Positions 1 to 7,748 are shown, counted from the stretch's first letter. The stretch is 64,000 nt of DNA from DASPKT01 sp035626475 (GCA_035626475.1 DASPNP010000032.1:62001-126000), one strand, 5' to 3'. The notes: generated by a model not told the origin, from the letters alone. Program-made: numbers and translations.

Positions 1-2
1 GG

Positions 3-221
3 ACCGAGCGGCCGCTGCTGGTCGTCGTGCGCCGCCCGGGCGCCCAGCTCGACAAGGCCGGCATCCTCTCCTACCTGGAGGGCCATGTCGCCAAATGGTG
101 GCTGCCGGACGACGTGGTGTTCGTCCAGGAGCTGCCGCACACCGCCACCGGCAAGATCCTGAAGGCCGCGCTGCGCAAGGACTTCGCCGGCTACAAGCTG
201 CCGTCCGAGGCGGCGGAGTAG
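3..221 (+). CDS. Acyl-CoA synthetase (AMP-forming), C-terminal fragment
   Basis: This is the last 72 residues of an AMP-dependent acyl-CoA ligase; the 5' part lies outside the window. Such enzymes adenylate a carboxylic acid with ATP and transfer the acyl group to CoA. The fragment is the small C-terminal lid domain. The signature TATGKILKAALR contains the conserved lysine of motif A10, which is needed for the adenylation half reaction. The preceding VAKWWLPDDVVFVQELP segment is typical of medium/long-chain fatty-acid ligases (FadD/AlkK type), but substrate cannot be decided from the tail alone. The gene converges on nth, with only 7 bases between the two stop codons. Confidence 0.85.
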   Translation, partial: TERPLLVVVRRPGAQLDKAGILSYLEGHVAKWWLPDDVVFVQELPHTATGKILKAALRKDFAGYKLPSEAAE

Positions 222-228
222 GCCGCCC

Positions 229-948
229 TCACCGGTGCGACGTTACCCCCACCTGCCGGCATTGCGACAGCAGCGGGCAGGTGGAGCAGCGCGGGCGCTC
301 GCCGGTGCAGATGTGCTTGCCGAAGGGCACGAGGCGCTCGTTGATCTCGATCCGGTAACGGTCGGGCAGCTTCGCCTCGAGCGCCTTCAGCGTCGCCTCG
401 GGCGTGCGGGTGGCGACATAGCCCCAGCGGTTCGTCACCCGGTGCACATGCACATCCACGGCGATGTGCGGCTGGCCCAACGCCACGCCCAGCGCCAGCC
501 CGGCGATCTTGGGCCCGACGCCGCGGAAGGCCGTCAGACCCGCAAGATTGTCCGGCGTGCGGCCGCCATGCTCCTCGACGATGCGGCGGGAGAGCTCGCG
601 GATGTCGCGCGCCTTGGGCTCGGGGAAGGTGGCGCCGTACAGCAGCTCGACGATGCGCTCCTCCGGCAGCGCCATCATCGCCTCGGGCGTGCGCGCCTCC
701 GTGAAGAGGCGGCGGGACACCGGCAGCGTCGTCTCGTCCCGCGTGCGGGCGGAGATCAGTGCCGAGACCAGCTGTTCGTAGAGGCTGCCATGACCCTCGT
801 CCCGCAACTCGAACATCGCCGCCTTGCGCAGGTCCCGGGTCGCCTCGCGCAGCAGGACGAAAACGGCGTCGATGTCGAAGGGGTCCTTCTCGACCCAGGG
901 GTTCCGGCGCGGTGCCGCCGCGGTTCCGGCGTCCTGCGGGCGGGGCAT
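229..948 (-). CDS. nth: Endonuclease III (DNA glycosylase/AP lyase)
   Basis: This is a base-excision repair glycosylase that removes oxidised pyrimidines and nicks abasic sites. The helix-hairpin-helix GVGPKIAGLAL carries the catalytic lysine, followed by AVDVHVHRV with the catalytic aspartate. The C-terminus has the 4Fe-4S loop with exact C-x6-C-x2-C-x5-C spacing (about C214, C221, C224, C230). The reading frame extends upstream to a TTG at 969, but the ATG at 948 has a strong GGAGG five bases ahead and is chosen. A near-palindrome identical in layout to the one at the neighbouring WYL regulator lies directly upstream (960-983), so nth is probably controlled by that regulator. About 239 residues, full length. 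Confidence 0.93.
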   Translation of the reverse strand: MPRPQDAGTAAAPRRNPWVEKDPFDIDAVFVLLREATRDLRKAAMFELRDEGHGSLYEQLVSALISARTRDETTLPVSRRLFTEARTPEAMMALPEERIVELLYGATFPEPKARDIRELSRRIVEEHGGRTPDNLAGLTAFRGVGPKIAGLALGVALGQPHIAVDVHVHRVTNRWGYVATRTPEATLKALEAKLPDRYRIEINERLVPFGKHICTGERPRCSTCPLLSQCRQVGVTSHR

Positions 949-959
949 GGCGGCCTCCA

Positions 960-983
960 CTGCTGACAAAATCCTGTCAACAG
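960..983. promoter_or_regulatory. Putative WYL-regulator operator upstream of nth
   Basis: A 9-6-9 inverted repeat: left half CTGCTGACA, six-base spacer, right half TGTCAACAG. It differs by one base from the perfect palindrome at 1743-1766, with the same half-site length and spacer. It sits between the stop of the WYL regulator and the ribosome binding site of nth. Operator function is inferred from the repetition and the position. Confidence 0.6.
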
Positions 984-999
984 GCGGCCCGCCGATGCC

Positions 1000-1728
1000 T
1001 CACGTCGTGGCCGGTTCGGGCGCCCTGGCCCGCCGCTCCCGCCCCTCCGCCCTGACCTTTTTCACAAAATCGGTCAGCCGCCGCCCGGGCGTCTGGGGGA
1101 AGCGCTCCTCCAGGAAGGCGGCCATCACCACCCGGTCCAGGCGGAAGCTGCGGAAGTCCTGGCGCATCTCGCACCAGCCGACCATCAGCCAGACCGGCGG
1201 GAAGAAGGCCAGCGCCAGCGGCCAGACCGTGCGGGTGCTGGTACGCGCCTCGGCATCCTCATAGACCATCCGGACCTTGCGCTGCTCCCGCACCCAGAGC
1301 CGCAGCCTGGGCACGTCGATGGTCGGGGCCGGGGCGCGGTCGGTGGGCGGCGCCGCCAGGCCCAGGCTGCGGATGCGCGCCTTCAGCCCCTCCGGCACCA
1401 CCGCCTCGATCTTGGCGAGCACGTCGCCGGCGGCGGCGCCGAGGTCGGGGTCGGCCCAGCTCTGCACGATGCGGGCGCCCAGCACCAGCGCCTCGATCTC
1501 GTCCTCGGTGAACATCAGCGCCGGCAGATCGTAGCCGGGCCGCAGCACATAGCCGACGCCCGCCTCGCCCGTGATCGGCACGCGCTGGCCCTGCAGGTCG
1601 GCCACGTCGCGATAGATCGTGCGCGGCGACACCTCGAGCTCCGCAGCCATGGCGGCCGCGGTCACCGGCTGGTCGCGGTGGCGGCGCAGGATCTGGATGA
1701 TCTGGAACAGGCGGTCGGCGCGGCGCAT
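1000..1728 (-). CDS. YafY-type transcriptional regulator (HTH-WYL)
   Basis: A 242-residue regulator. The N-terminus (about 1-60) is an HTH_11/DeoR-like winged helix with the segment AAELEVSPRTIYRDVADLQ, and the C-terminal half (about 130-215) is a WYL domain. WYL domains sense ligands, and in several characterised cases (DriD, PafBC) single-stranded DNA. The ATG at 1728 starts the classical MRRADRLFQI N-terminus of this family; longer upstream reading frame is disregarded. It is divergent from a glutathione transferase gene and lies upstream of nth on the same strand. The palindrome at 1743-1766 lies 15 bases before its start, which predicts autoregulation. Its ligand is unknown. Confidence 0.88.
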   Translation of the reverse strand: MRRADRLFQIIQILRRHRDQPVTAAAMAAELEVSPRTIYRDVADLQGQRVPITGEAGVGYVLRPGYDLPALMFTEDEIEALVLGARIVQSWADPDLGAAAGDVLAKIEAVVPEGLKARIRSLGLAAPPTDRAPAPTIDVPRLRLWVREQRKVRMVYEDAEARTSTRTVWPLALAFFPPVWLMVGWCEMRQDFRSFRLDRVVMAAFLEERFPQTPGRRLTDFVKKVRAEGRERRARAPEPATT

Positions 1729-1742
1729 GGGACCATCATGCG

Positions 1743-1766
1743 CTGCTGACAGAATGTTGTCAGCAG
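1743..1766. promoter_or_regulatory. Perfect 9-6-9 palindrome between WYL regulator and GST
   Basis: Half-sites CTGCTGACA and TGTCAGCAG are exact inverse complements separated by GAATGT. The site lies in the divergent promoter region of the WYL regulator and the glutathione transferase, where an autoregulator would bind. A one-mismatch copy lies upstream of nth (960-983). Confidence 0.7.
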
Positions 1767-1806
1767 GGTCGTGCGACAAGGGGGCACCGAAACGCCGGAG
1801 GCCCCC

Positions 1807-2523
1807 ATGACCGAGACGCTGACCCTGCACCAGTTCGAACCGCTGTTCGGCGAGCCGAACCTCAGCCCCTTCTGCATGAAGCTTGAATCCTGGCTGCGCT
1901 TGGCCGGCGTCCCCTACACGGTCGCGCCCGTCGGCGACATGTCGGCGGCGCCCAAGGGCAAGGCACCCTGGATCGTCGACACCGATGGCACGGTCCTGGC
2001 CGACAGCACCCTCATCATCGAGCATCTGAAGCGCACGCGGGGCGTCGATCCCGATGCCGACCTGCCGACGGCGCACCGGCTGGTGGCGGTCGCCCTGTCG
2101 GCCCTGCTGGAGGAGCGGCTGTACTTCGCCATGGCTTGGTCGCGCTGGATCCCGGACGCGGCCTGGGCCGTGACCCGCCCCGCCTATTTTCCCGACCTGC
2201 CGCGGCATGTGGCCGAGACGATCCGGGAGGAGACGCGGCAGGCGCTGCACCATCAGGGCATCGGCCGGCACTCGGCCGAGGAGATCGCCGGCATCGCCAC
2301 GCGCGATATCGACACGCTGGCCGGGCTGCTGGGGGACAAGCCTTGGCTGTTCGGTGACCGGCCGGTGACGGCGGACTGCACCGCCTACGCCTTCGCCGCC
2401 AACCTGCTGGTGCCGCAGTACGACACGCCCCTGCGCCGCGCCGCCGAGCGCCACGCCAATCTGCGGGCCTACGTCGTCCGCGCGCGGCGGGAATGGTTTC
2501 CGGAACTGATGCGGGCGGCGTGA
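1807..2523 (+). CDS. Glutathione S-transferase family protein (metaxin/Faxc-type)
   Basis: A 238-residue protein of the glutathione transferase fold. The N-terminal thioredoxin-like part carries the HQFEPLFGEPNLSPFCMKLE motif seen in Faxc/metaxin-type bacterial GSTs, with the cysteine at the position of the glutathione-contacting residue. The C-terminal helical domain has the conserved RPVTADCTAYAFAANLL stretch. The ATG at 1807 is preceded by GGAGG at 1797-1801 and is preferred over a GTG at 1771 that lacks one. The gene is divergent from a WYL regulator across a perfect palindrome, so it is likely that regulator's target. Substrate is unknown; detoxification is a family-level guess. Confidence 0.8.
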   Translation: MTETLTLHQFEPLFGEPNLSPFCMKLESWLRLAGVPYTVAPVGDMSAAPKGKAPWIVDTDGTVLADSTLIIEHLKRTRGVDPDADLPTAHRLVAVALSALLEERLYFAMAWSRWIPDAAWAVTRPAYFPDLPRHVAETIREETRQALHHQGIGRHSAEEIAGIATRDIDTLAGLLGDKPWLFGDRPVTADCTAYAFAANLLVPQYDTPLRRAAERHANLRAYVVRARREWFPELMRAA

Positions 2524-2575
2524 ATGCCCGGGCGGCCCGCGCCGTCCGGCTCCGGGAGGCGCGGCTAGGAAACGC

Positions 2576-2613
2576 GAAAGGGCCAGTCGTCGCCGACCGG
2601 CCCTTTTCGTGTT
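2576..2613 (+). terminator. Rho-independent terminator after the GST gene
   Basis: The stem GAAAGGGCC/GGCCCTTTTC extends through GTCG/CGAC across an A-C mismatch and has a TCGC loop. A T-rich run follows (TTTTCGTGTTTCTT). It ends the GST transcript before the oppositely oriented tRNA gene. Confidence 0.8.
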
Positions 2614-2643
2614 TCTTCCCGAGGAAACTTCCTGGAGGGAAGA

Positions 2644-2718
2644 TGGAGCGGGCGAAGGGATTCGAACCCTCGACCCCAACCTTGGCAAGGTTGTGCTCTA
2701 CCCCTGAGCTACGCCCGC
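2644..2718 (-). tRNA. tRNA-Gly (anticodon GCC)
   Basis: Read on the minus strand, the acceptor arm GCGGGCG pairs with CGCCCGC. The D arm is GCTC/GAGC, the anticodon arm CAACC/GGTTG encloses TTGCCAA with anticodon GCC, and the T arm GAGGG/CCCTT encloses TTCGAAT. The 3' CCA is encoded. The length is 75 nt with no intron. A good sigma-70 promoter lies about 65 bases upstream of the 5' end. Confidence 0.97.
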
Positions 2719-2781
2719 GCTCCGTACTCTTCTTTCACCGTCCGTCTTGCCCGTTGCCGTGCGCCCCGTCGGTGAGCGCGG

Positions 2782-2809
2782 ACTATACTCAGGCGTTTTC
2801 GGATTGCAA
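2782..2809 (-). promoter_or_regulatory. Sigma-70 promoter for tRNA-Gly
   Basis: On the minus strand TTGCAA, a 16-base spacer and TATAGT form a near-consensus -35/-10 pair. Transcription from it would start about 57 bases upstream of the mature tRNA 5' end. Confidence 0.6.
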
Positions 2810-2838
2810 GCGTCTTGTGCGAAGAATTTTGGAGGGCT

Positions 2839-2867
2839 TTGCCGCAGGCCTTCGGGATCGCTATATA
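2839..2867 (+). promoter_or_regulatory. Sigma-70 promoter for cnoX
   Basis: TTGCCG, a 17-base spacer and TATATA lie about 85 bases before the cnoX start codon. They are in an AT-richer patch between the divergent tRNA and cnoX. The match is good for a high-GC genome but untested. Confidence 0.5.
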
Positions 2868-2952
2868 GGCATCGGCGCGACGCGTCCGGACCGTCCGGCG
2901 CGGACAAGCGCCCATGCCTAGGCCCATACCTAGAGAAAGCAGGGAACGAACC

Positions 2953-3888
2953 ATGCTGACCGGCTCCCCCGCCAACGCCCCCGGCTCCACCCCGCTCGGC
3001 ACCGCCGGCGACCTGGTGAAGGACGGCACCGACCAGAGCTTCATGGCCGACGTCATCGAGGCGTCGCGCACCGTCCCGGTGCTGGTCGATTTCTGGGCGC
3101 CCTGGTGCGGCCCCTGCAAGCAGCTGGGCCCGCTGATCGAGAAGGTGGTGCGCGGCGCCAAGGGCGCGGTGCGGCTGGTCAAGATCGACACCGACAAGAA
3201 CCCGATGGTGGCGGGGCAGCTGCGCATCCAATCGATCCCGGCGGTCTACGCCTTCTTCCAGGGCCGGCCGGTGGACGGTTTCGTCGGCGCCCTGCCGGAG
3301 AGCCAGCTGAAGACCTTCGTCGACCGTCTCGTGCAGATGGCCGGCGGCGCGCCGGGCGCAGCCGACATCGACACGATCCTGGCCGAGGCCAAGACGATGC
3401 TCGAGGAAGGCAACGCCCAGGAGGCGGCCGCCATCTACAACGAGGTGCTGCAGGCCGAGCCGGAGCATGCCGGCGCCTATGCCGGGCTGATCCGCTGCCT
3501 GCTGGCGGTGGGCGAGGCCGAGGGCGCCCAGGAGATGCTGGACCAGGCGCCGGACAGCATCAGGAAGTCCCCCGACCTGGCGGCCATCCGCACCCAGCTC
3601 GACCTCGCCAAGCAGGCGGCGAACGTCGGCCCCGAGGCGGAGCTGCGGGCGACGCTGGAGAAGAACCCGGCCGACCACCAGGCCCGCTACGATCTGGCCA
3701 TGGCGCTCTACGCCTCAGGCCGGAACGAGGAGGCGGTGGAGCAACTGCTGGACATCGTGCGCCGCGACCGCGAGTGGAACGAACAGGCCGCCCGCAAGCA
3801 GCTGGTGAAGCTGTTCGAGGCGTTCGGGCCCACGGACAAGCTGACGGTCCTTGCCAGACGGAAGCTGTCCTCCATCTTGTTCTCATGA
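2953..3888 (+). CDS. cnoX: Thioredoxin-TPR chaperedoxin (CnoX/YbbN family)
   Basis: A 311-residue protein with an N-terminal thioredoxin domain (about 20-130) and a C-terminal TPR-like helical part (about 140-311). CnoX/YbbN proteins hold unfolding proteins during oxidative (bleach) stress and pass them to GroEL or DnaK. Here the active site is an intact WCGPC (C52, C55). E. coli CnoX lacks a functional CxxC, so this one may also act as a redox enzyme, as in Caulobacter. The start at 2953 follows an AGGGAA-type ribosome site; an in-frame ATG at 2914 is less likely. The stop overlaps the next start as ATGA, so the downstream genes are translationally coupled. Confidence 0.88.
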   Translation: MLTGSPANAPGSTPLGTAGDLVKDGTDQSFMADVIEASRTVPVLVDFWAPWCGPCKQLGPLIEKVVRGAKGAVRLVKIDTDKNPMVAGQLRIQSIPAVYAFFQGRPVDGFVGALPESQLKTFVDRLVQMAGGAPGAADIDTILAEAKTMLEEGNAQEAAAIYNEVLQAEPEHAGAYAGLIRCLLAVGEAEGAQEMLDQAPDSIRKSPDLAAIRTQLDLAKQAANVGPEAELRATLEKNPADHQARYDLAMALYASGRNEEAVEQLLDIVRRDREWNEQAARKQLVKLFEAFGPTDKLTVLARRKLSSILFS

Positions 3889-4544
3889 GCAGGAACCCGT
3901 TCGACCCGACATTCGACCAATTGCCGCCCAGCATCCCCGTCTTTCCGCTGACGGGGGTGCTTCTCCTGCCGCGCGGGCGGCTGCCGCTGAACATCTTCGA
4001 GCCGCGCTACCTGGCGATGGTCCAGGACGCGCTGGCCGCCGACCGGATGATCGGCATGGTGCAGCCGACCGAACAGGAGCGGCCCGGCCATCCGCCGCGC
4101 CTCTACGGCGTGGGCTGCGCCGGCCGCATCACCTCCTTCGCCGAGACCGAGGACGGGCGCTTCGTGCTGACGCTGACGGGCGTCGCCCGCTTCCGGACGG
4201 GGGACGAGATTCCGACCATGCGCGGCTACCGCCGGGTAGCGCCGGACTGGTCCGCCTTCCGCGCCGACCTGGAGGATGCCGGCCCGGCGGAGCTCGATCG
4301 CGACCGGCTGGGCCGGGCGCTGAAGAGCTACTTCCGGCAGCAGGGCATCCAGGTGGAATGGGAGGCGATCGAGAAGACGCCGGACGAGCGGCTGGTCACC
4401 TCGCTGGCCATGATCTGCCCCTTCGAGCCGCCGGAGAAGCAGGCGCTGCTGGAGACGCCGGACCTGGCGGAACGGTCGAAGATGCTGCTGGCGCTCATCG
4501 AGATGGCCGTGCATGAATGCGACGGCGAGGGCGCCCGCCACTAG
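3885..4544 (+). CDS. LON substrate-binding domain protein
   Basis: A 219-residue stand-alone homologue of the N-terminal domain of Lon protease, without ATPase or protease parts. The family signature IPVFPLTGVLLLPRGRLPLNIFEPRY is present at about residues 17-42. Such proteins are widespread in alphaproteobacteria; their job is unsettled and presumed to be substrate recognition. The ATG overlaps the cnoX stop codon, which places it in one operon with a chaperone and is consistent with a protein-quality role. Confidence 0.88.
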   Translation: MSRNPFDPTFDQLPPSIPVFPLTGVLLLPRGRLPLNIFEPRYLAMVQDALAADRMIGMVQPTEQERPGHPPRLYGVGCAGRITSFAETEDGRFVLTLTGVARFRTGDEIPTMRGYRRVAPDWSAFRADLEDAGPAELDRDRLGRALKSYFRQQGIQVEWEAIEKTPDERLVTSLAMICPFEPPEKQALLETPDLAERSKMLLALIEMAVHECDGEGARH

Positions 4545-4585
4545 GCGCCGCCGCGACTAGGGCCCGATTTGATGCAGGTACCGCC

Positions 4586-4771
4586 ATGACCGACACCGCC
4601 AAGGTCGATCCTAAGCTGCTGGAAATCCTGGTCTGCCCGCTGACCAAGGGGCCGCTGCGCTACGACGCCCAGGCGCAGGAGCTGGTCAGCGACCAGGCCG
4701 GCCTCGCCTACCCGATCCGCGACGGCATCCCGATCATGCTGGTCGACGAGGCCCGCCAGCTCGACAAGTGA
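4586..4771 (+). CDS. Trm112 family protein (YcaR-like)
   Basis: A 61-residue protein with the Trm112/UPF0434 pattern: LLEILVCPLTKGPLRYD at the N-terminal end and AYPIRDGIPIMLVDEAR near the C-terminus. Eukaryotic and archaeal Trm112 activates methyltransferases; the role of the bacterial short forms is uncertain. Only one cysteine (in VCPL) is present, so it cannot form the four-cysteine zinc site of canonical Trm112. It lies 41 bases after the LON-domain gene and overlaps or abuts the DUF971 gene, which suggests a single operon from cnoX. Confidence 0.88.
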   Translation: MTDTAKVDPKLLEILVCPLTKGPLRYDAQAQELVSDQAGLAYPIRDGIPIMLVDEARQLDK

Positions 4772-4779
4772 GGTCAGAC

Positions 4780-5274
4780 ATGGACGGCGCGAACACCCCT
4801 GAGACCGGCGAGCGCTTCGCCACCGACCCCTTCGGCACCCGCCACTTCCCCGTGGAGATCAAGCTGAAGCGGGCGGAGAAGCGGCTGGAGGTCGAGTTCG
4901 ACAACGGCGTGATCTACCACTACCCGGCCGAGTTCCTGCGGGTGGAGAGCCCGTCCGCCGAGGTGCAGGGCCACTCGCCCGACCAGCGCCAGACCGTGCC
5001 GGGCAAGCGGAACGTCGGCATCACGGCGGTGGAGCCGGTCGGCAATTACGGCGTGCGGCTGGTCTTCGACGACGGCCACGACACCGGCATCTACAGCTGG
5101 AAATATCTCTACGAGATCGGCGCCAACCAAGCCGCCCTGTGGGAAGGCTACGAGGCCGAGCTGGCCGAAAAGGGCCTGTCCCGCGACCCGCGTCCCGAGG
5201 ATTTCCTCCACACGCACCGTCATGGCGGCGGGGGCTGCGGCGGCGGCCATGGGCATGGCGGCGGCTGCGGCTGA
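4780..5274 (+). CDS. DUF971 domain protein with His/Gly/Cys-rich tail
   Basis: A 164-residue protein. The central DUF971 domain (about 20-115) is recognised by HFPVEIKLKRAEKRLEVEF and GNYGVRLVFDDGHDTGIYSW. This domain is also found at the N-terminus of gamma-butyrobetaine hydroxylases and fused to or beside Mrp/ApbC-type iron-sulfur carriers. The last about 20 residues are unusual: glycine-rich with five histidines and two cysteines, resembling the metal-binding tails of nickel or zinc chaperones. ATG at 4780 is preferred over a GTG at 4768 inside the previous gene, because GAGGT precedes the ATG. Function is unknown; metal handling is an inference from the tail. Confidence 0.8.
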   Translation: MDGANTPETGERFATDPFGTRHFPVEIKLKRAEKRLEVEFDNGVIYHYPAEFLRVESPSAEVQGHSPDQRQTVPGKRNVGITAVEPVGNYGVRLVFDDGHDTGIYSWKYLYEIGANQAALWEGYEAELAEKGLSRDPRPEDFLHTHRHGGGGCGGGHGHGGGCG

Positions 5275-5308
5275 CCGCTGTATTCGGATGACGGAGCCCC
5301 TCAGGGTG

Positions 5309-5350
5309 CGAAGGGGACGCCCGACCTTCCCTGGAAGAGCGTCCCCTTCG
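5309..5350. terminator. Hairpin between convergent DUF971 and marC genes
   Basis: A perfect 12-bp stem, CGAAGGGGACGC with GCGTCCCCTTCG, around an 18-base loop. There is no strong T-run, but the position between convergent genes suggests termination, possibly in both directions. Confidence 0.5.
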
Positions 5351-5436
5351 TCCTTACCCGCCGAACGCGCCCCGGACCTGAGCCGGGGTGGAGCGGGCTC
5401 CACGGGTGATCCTAGGGCACGTGTGTAAACAGAGGG

Positions 5437-6072
5437 TTAGCGCCCGGCGAAAATTCCGCTGGCCTTGATGCCGTCGATGACGAACTGGCAGGCCAGGGCC
5501 GTCAGCAGGATGCCCAGCACCCGGTTGATCACGTTGATCCCGGTCACGCCCAGGTAGCGGCCCAGGCGGGACGCGAACAGCAGGGTCACCAGCGTCACCA
5601 GCAGCACCCCCGCCAGCACGCCCAGGATGCTGGCCTGCAGCGCGGGATTGCCGGTCGCCTGCCCCATGGCCAGCACGATGGCGGTCATGGCGCCGGGACC
5701 GGCGATCAGCGGGATGGCCAGGGGGAAGACCGAGATATCCTCGTACTCCCGCGCCTCGCGGTTCTCGTCCTCGGTGGTGGTGCGGGCGCCGCTGTCGCGG
5801 GCGAAGACCATGTCGATGGCGACCAGCAGCAGCAGGATGCCGCCGGCGATGCGGAAGGCGCCGAAGCTGATGCCCAGCGCCCGCAAGAGCGCCTCGCCGG
5901 CGAAGGCGAAGAAGAACAGGATCAGACCGCCGACGATGGTGCCCTTGACCGCCAGCCGCCGCCGCTGGGCATGGCTTTGCGCCGCCGTCAGCCCGACGAA
6001 GACGGGGGCGAGGCCCACCGGGTCGATGGTCACCAGCAGCGAGATCGCCGTGGCGAGGAGGGTGTCGGTCAT
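5437..6072 (-). CDS. MarC family integral membrane protein
   Basis: A 211-residue inner-membrane protein with six predicted hydrophobic segments (about 5-27, 40-62, 68-90, 115-135, 145-168, 185-205). Conserved family features are the N-terminal TIDPVGLAPVFVGLT and the central FPLAIPLIAGPGAMTAIVLA. MarC proteins (UPF0056) were once linked to multiple antibiotic resistance, but that role was withdrawn and the transported substrate is unknown. The gene stands alone. The 232 bases up to the next divergent gene contain its promoter region, in which I see no clear motif. Confidence 0.92.
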   Translation of the reverse strand: MTDTLLATAISLLVTIDPVGLAPVFVGLTAAQSHAQRRRLAVKGTIVGGLILFFFAFAGEALLRALGISFGAFRIAGGILLLLVAIDMVFARDSGARTTTEDENREAREYEDISVFPLAIPLIAGPGAMTAIVLAMGQATGNPALQASILGVLAGVLLVTLVTLLFASRLGRYLGVTGINVINRVLGILLTALACQFVIDGIKASGIFAGR

Positions 6073-6304
6073 GCCGCCGGGGTCCGTATCATTGCGTGCG
6101 ACCCTTCATAACCCCCAAACGGCGCGGAGGTAACCCCTACCGGCGGGCGGATTGACAGGGCGGCGGGCGGCCTTTAAGGCTTGGCGCTGCGCCGCACATA
6201 AGCGGCCGGAAACGCACGGGCGCGGAACGCGCGGGCACGCAATGCTCACGCACGAACGCCCGACGCACGAACGCTCAGCCACAGGGGGCCGTCCGGATCA
6301 CTCC

Positions 6305-7009
6305 ATGAGCAAGAAGGTCTATCCCGACGCGGTGGCGGCCCTGGCGGGCCTGCTGCGCAACGACATGACGATCATGGCCGGCGGCTTCGGCCTGTGCGGC
6401 ATTCCCGAGAACCTGATCGAGGCCATCCGCCTGTCCGGCGTGAAGGGCCTGACCGTGGTCTCCAACAATGCGGGCGTCGACGGCTTCGGCCTGGGCGTGC
6501 TGCTGGAGACCAAGCAGGTCCGTAAGATGGTCAGCAGCTATGTGGGCGAGAACAAGCTCTTCGCCCAGCAGTACCTCTCGGGCGAGCTGGAGCTGGAGTT
6601 CAACCCGCAGGGCACGCTGGCCGAGCGCATCCGCGCCGGCGGCGCCGGCATCCCCGCCTTCTTCACCAAGACCGGCGTCGGCACGCTGGTGGCGGAGGGC
6701 AAGGAGACCCGCGAGTTCGATGGCGAGACCTATGTGATGGAGCGCGGCCTGGTGGCCGACCTCGCCATCGTCAAGGCGCACACCGGCGACACCGAGGGCA
6801 ACCTCGTCTACCGGAAGACCGCGCGGAACTTCAATCCGATGATGGCGACCGCCGGCAAGGTCACCGTGGCCGAGGTTGAGACCCTGGTCGAGCCCGGCAC
6901 CATCGACCCCGACCACATCCACACGCCGGGCATCTTCGTGCAGCGCATCATCAAGGGCGCCAAGTACGAGAAGCGCATCGAGCAGCGCACCACGCGCAAG
7001 CGGGCCTGA
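6305..7009 (+). CDS. scoA: 3-oxoacid CoA-transferase, subunit A
   Basis: A 234-residue alpha subunit of succinyl-CoA:3-ketoacid CoA-transferase. The enzyme activates acetoacetate and related ketoacids for catabolism, feeding acetyl-CoA to the TCA cycle. The family signature IMAGGFGLCGIPENLI (about 20-35) and the C-terminal part FNPMMATAGKVTVAEVE are clear. The start at 6305 gives the standard MSKKVYPDAVAAL N-terminus. The B subunit follows 13 bases later, so the heterodimer is made from one transcript that ends at the terminator near 7740. Confidence 0.95.
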   Translation: MSKKVYPDAVAALAGLLRNDMTIMAGGFGLCGIPENLIEAIRLSGVKGLTVVSNNAGVDGFGLGVLLETKQVRKMVSSYVGENKLFAQQYLSGELELEFNPQGTLAERIRAGGAGIPAFFTKTGVGTLVAEGKETREFDGETYVMERGLVADLAIVKAHTGDTEGNLVYRKTARNFNPMMATAGKVTVAEVETLVEPGTIDPDHIHTPGIFVQRIIKGAKYEKRIEQRTTRKRA

Positions 7010-7022
7010 GGAGGATCGACAG

Positions 7023-7691
7023 ATGGCTTGGACCCGTGAGGACATGGCCGCCCGCGCCGCGCGCGAGCTGCAGGACGGCTTCTACGTCAATCTCGGCATC
7101 GGCATCCCGACGCTGGTGGCGAACTTCATTCCCCAGGGCATGCACGTCACGCTGCAGAGCGAGAACGGCATGCTGGGCATGGGCCCCTTCCCCTTCGAGG
7201 GTGAGGAGGACCCGGACCTGATCAATGCCGGCAAGCAAACCATCACCGAGCTGGCCTATTCGAGCTTCTTCAGCTCGGCCGACAGCTTCGGGATGATCCG
7301 CGGCGGCCATATCGACCTGTCGGTGCTGGGCGCCATGCAGGTGGCCGAGAACGGCGATCTCGCCAACTGGATGATCCCGGGCAAGATGGTCAAGGGCATG
7401 GGCGGCGCCATGGACCTGGTCGCCGGCGTCAAGAAGGTGGTCGTGACCATGGAGCATTGCGCCGTGGACAAGGCCTCGGGCGCGCTGGAGCCCAAGCTGC
7501 TCCACAAATGCTCCCTGCCCCTGACCGGCACCCGCGTGGTGGACATGGTCATCAGCGATCTGGGCGTCTTCACCATCGACAAGCACGGCTCGGCCGGCAT
7601 GACGCTGATCGAGCTGGCGCCGGGCGTCACGCTGGACGAGATCCGCCAGAAGACCGAGGCGAGCTTCAAGGTCGGCACGAACGTCGGCTGA
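7023..7691 (+). CDS. scoB: 3-oxoacid CoA-transferase, subunit B
   Basis: A 222-residue beta subunit. It carries the catalytic glutamate in the motif QSENGMLGMGPFP, which forms the covalent glutamyl-CoA thioester, and the glycine-rich VNLGIGIPTLVANF near the N-terminus. GAGGA at 7008-7012 serves as ribosome site. It partners the upstream scoA product. The operon contains no ketone-body dehydrogenase or lipase gene in this window. Confidence 0.95.
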   Translation: MAWTREDMAARAARELQDGFYVNLGIGIPTLVANFIPQGMHVTLQSENGMLGMGPFPFEGEEDPDLINAGKQTITELAYSSFFSSADSFGMIRGGHIDLSVLGAMQVAENGDLANWMIPGKMVKGMGGAMDLVAGVKKVVVTMEHCAVDKASGALEPKLLHKCSLPLTGTRVVDMVISDLGVFTIDKHGSAGMTLIELAPGVTLDEIRQKTEASFKVGTNVG

Positions 7692-7716
7692 GGCCGCGCA
7701 TAGGTGAGTTGGGAAG

Positions 7717-7748
7717 AGCCCCGGTCGCAAGGCCGGGGCTTTTTCTTT
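7717..7748 (+). terminator. Rho-independent terminator after scoAB
   Basis: An 8-bp perfect stem, AGCCCCGG with CCGGGGCT, around an eight-base loop, followed directly by TTTTCTTT. It lies 25 bases after the scoB stop codon. Confidence 0.9.

Noticed and set aside
949..969. TTG start for nth at 969
   Set aside because: The ATG at 948 has GGAGG at ideal distance, and the TTG lies inside the palindrome.
1729..2688. Upstream extension of the WYL regulator frame
   Set aside because: It runs antisense through the GST gene and into the tRNA region. The family start MRRADRLF lies at 1728.
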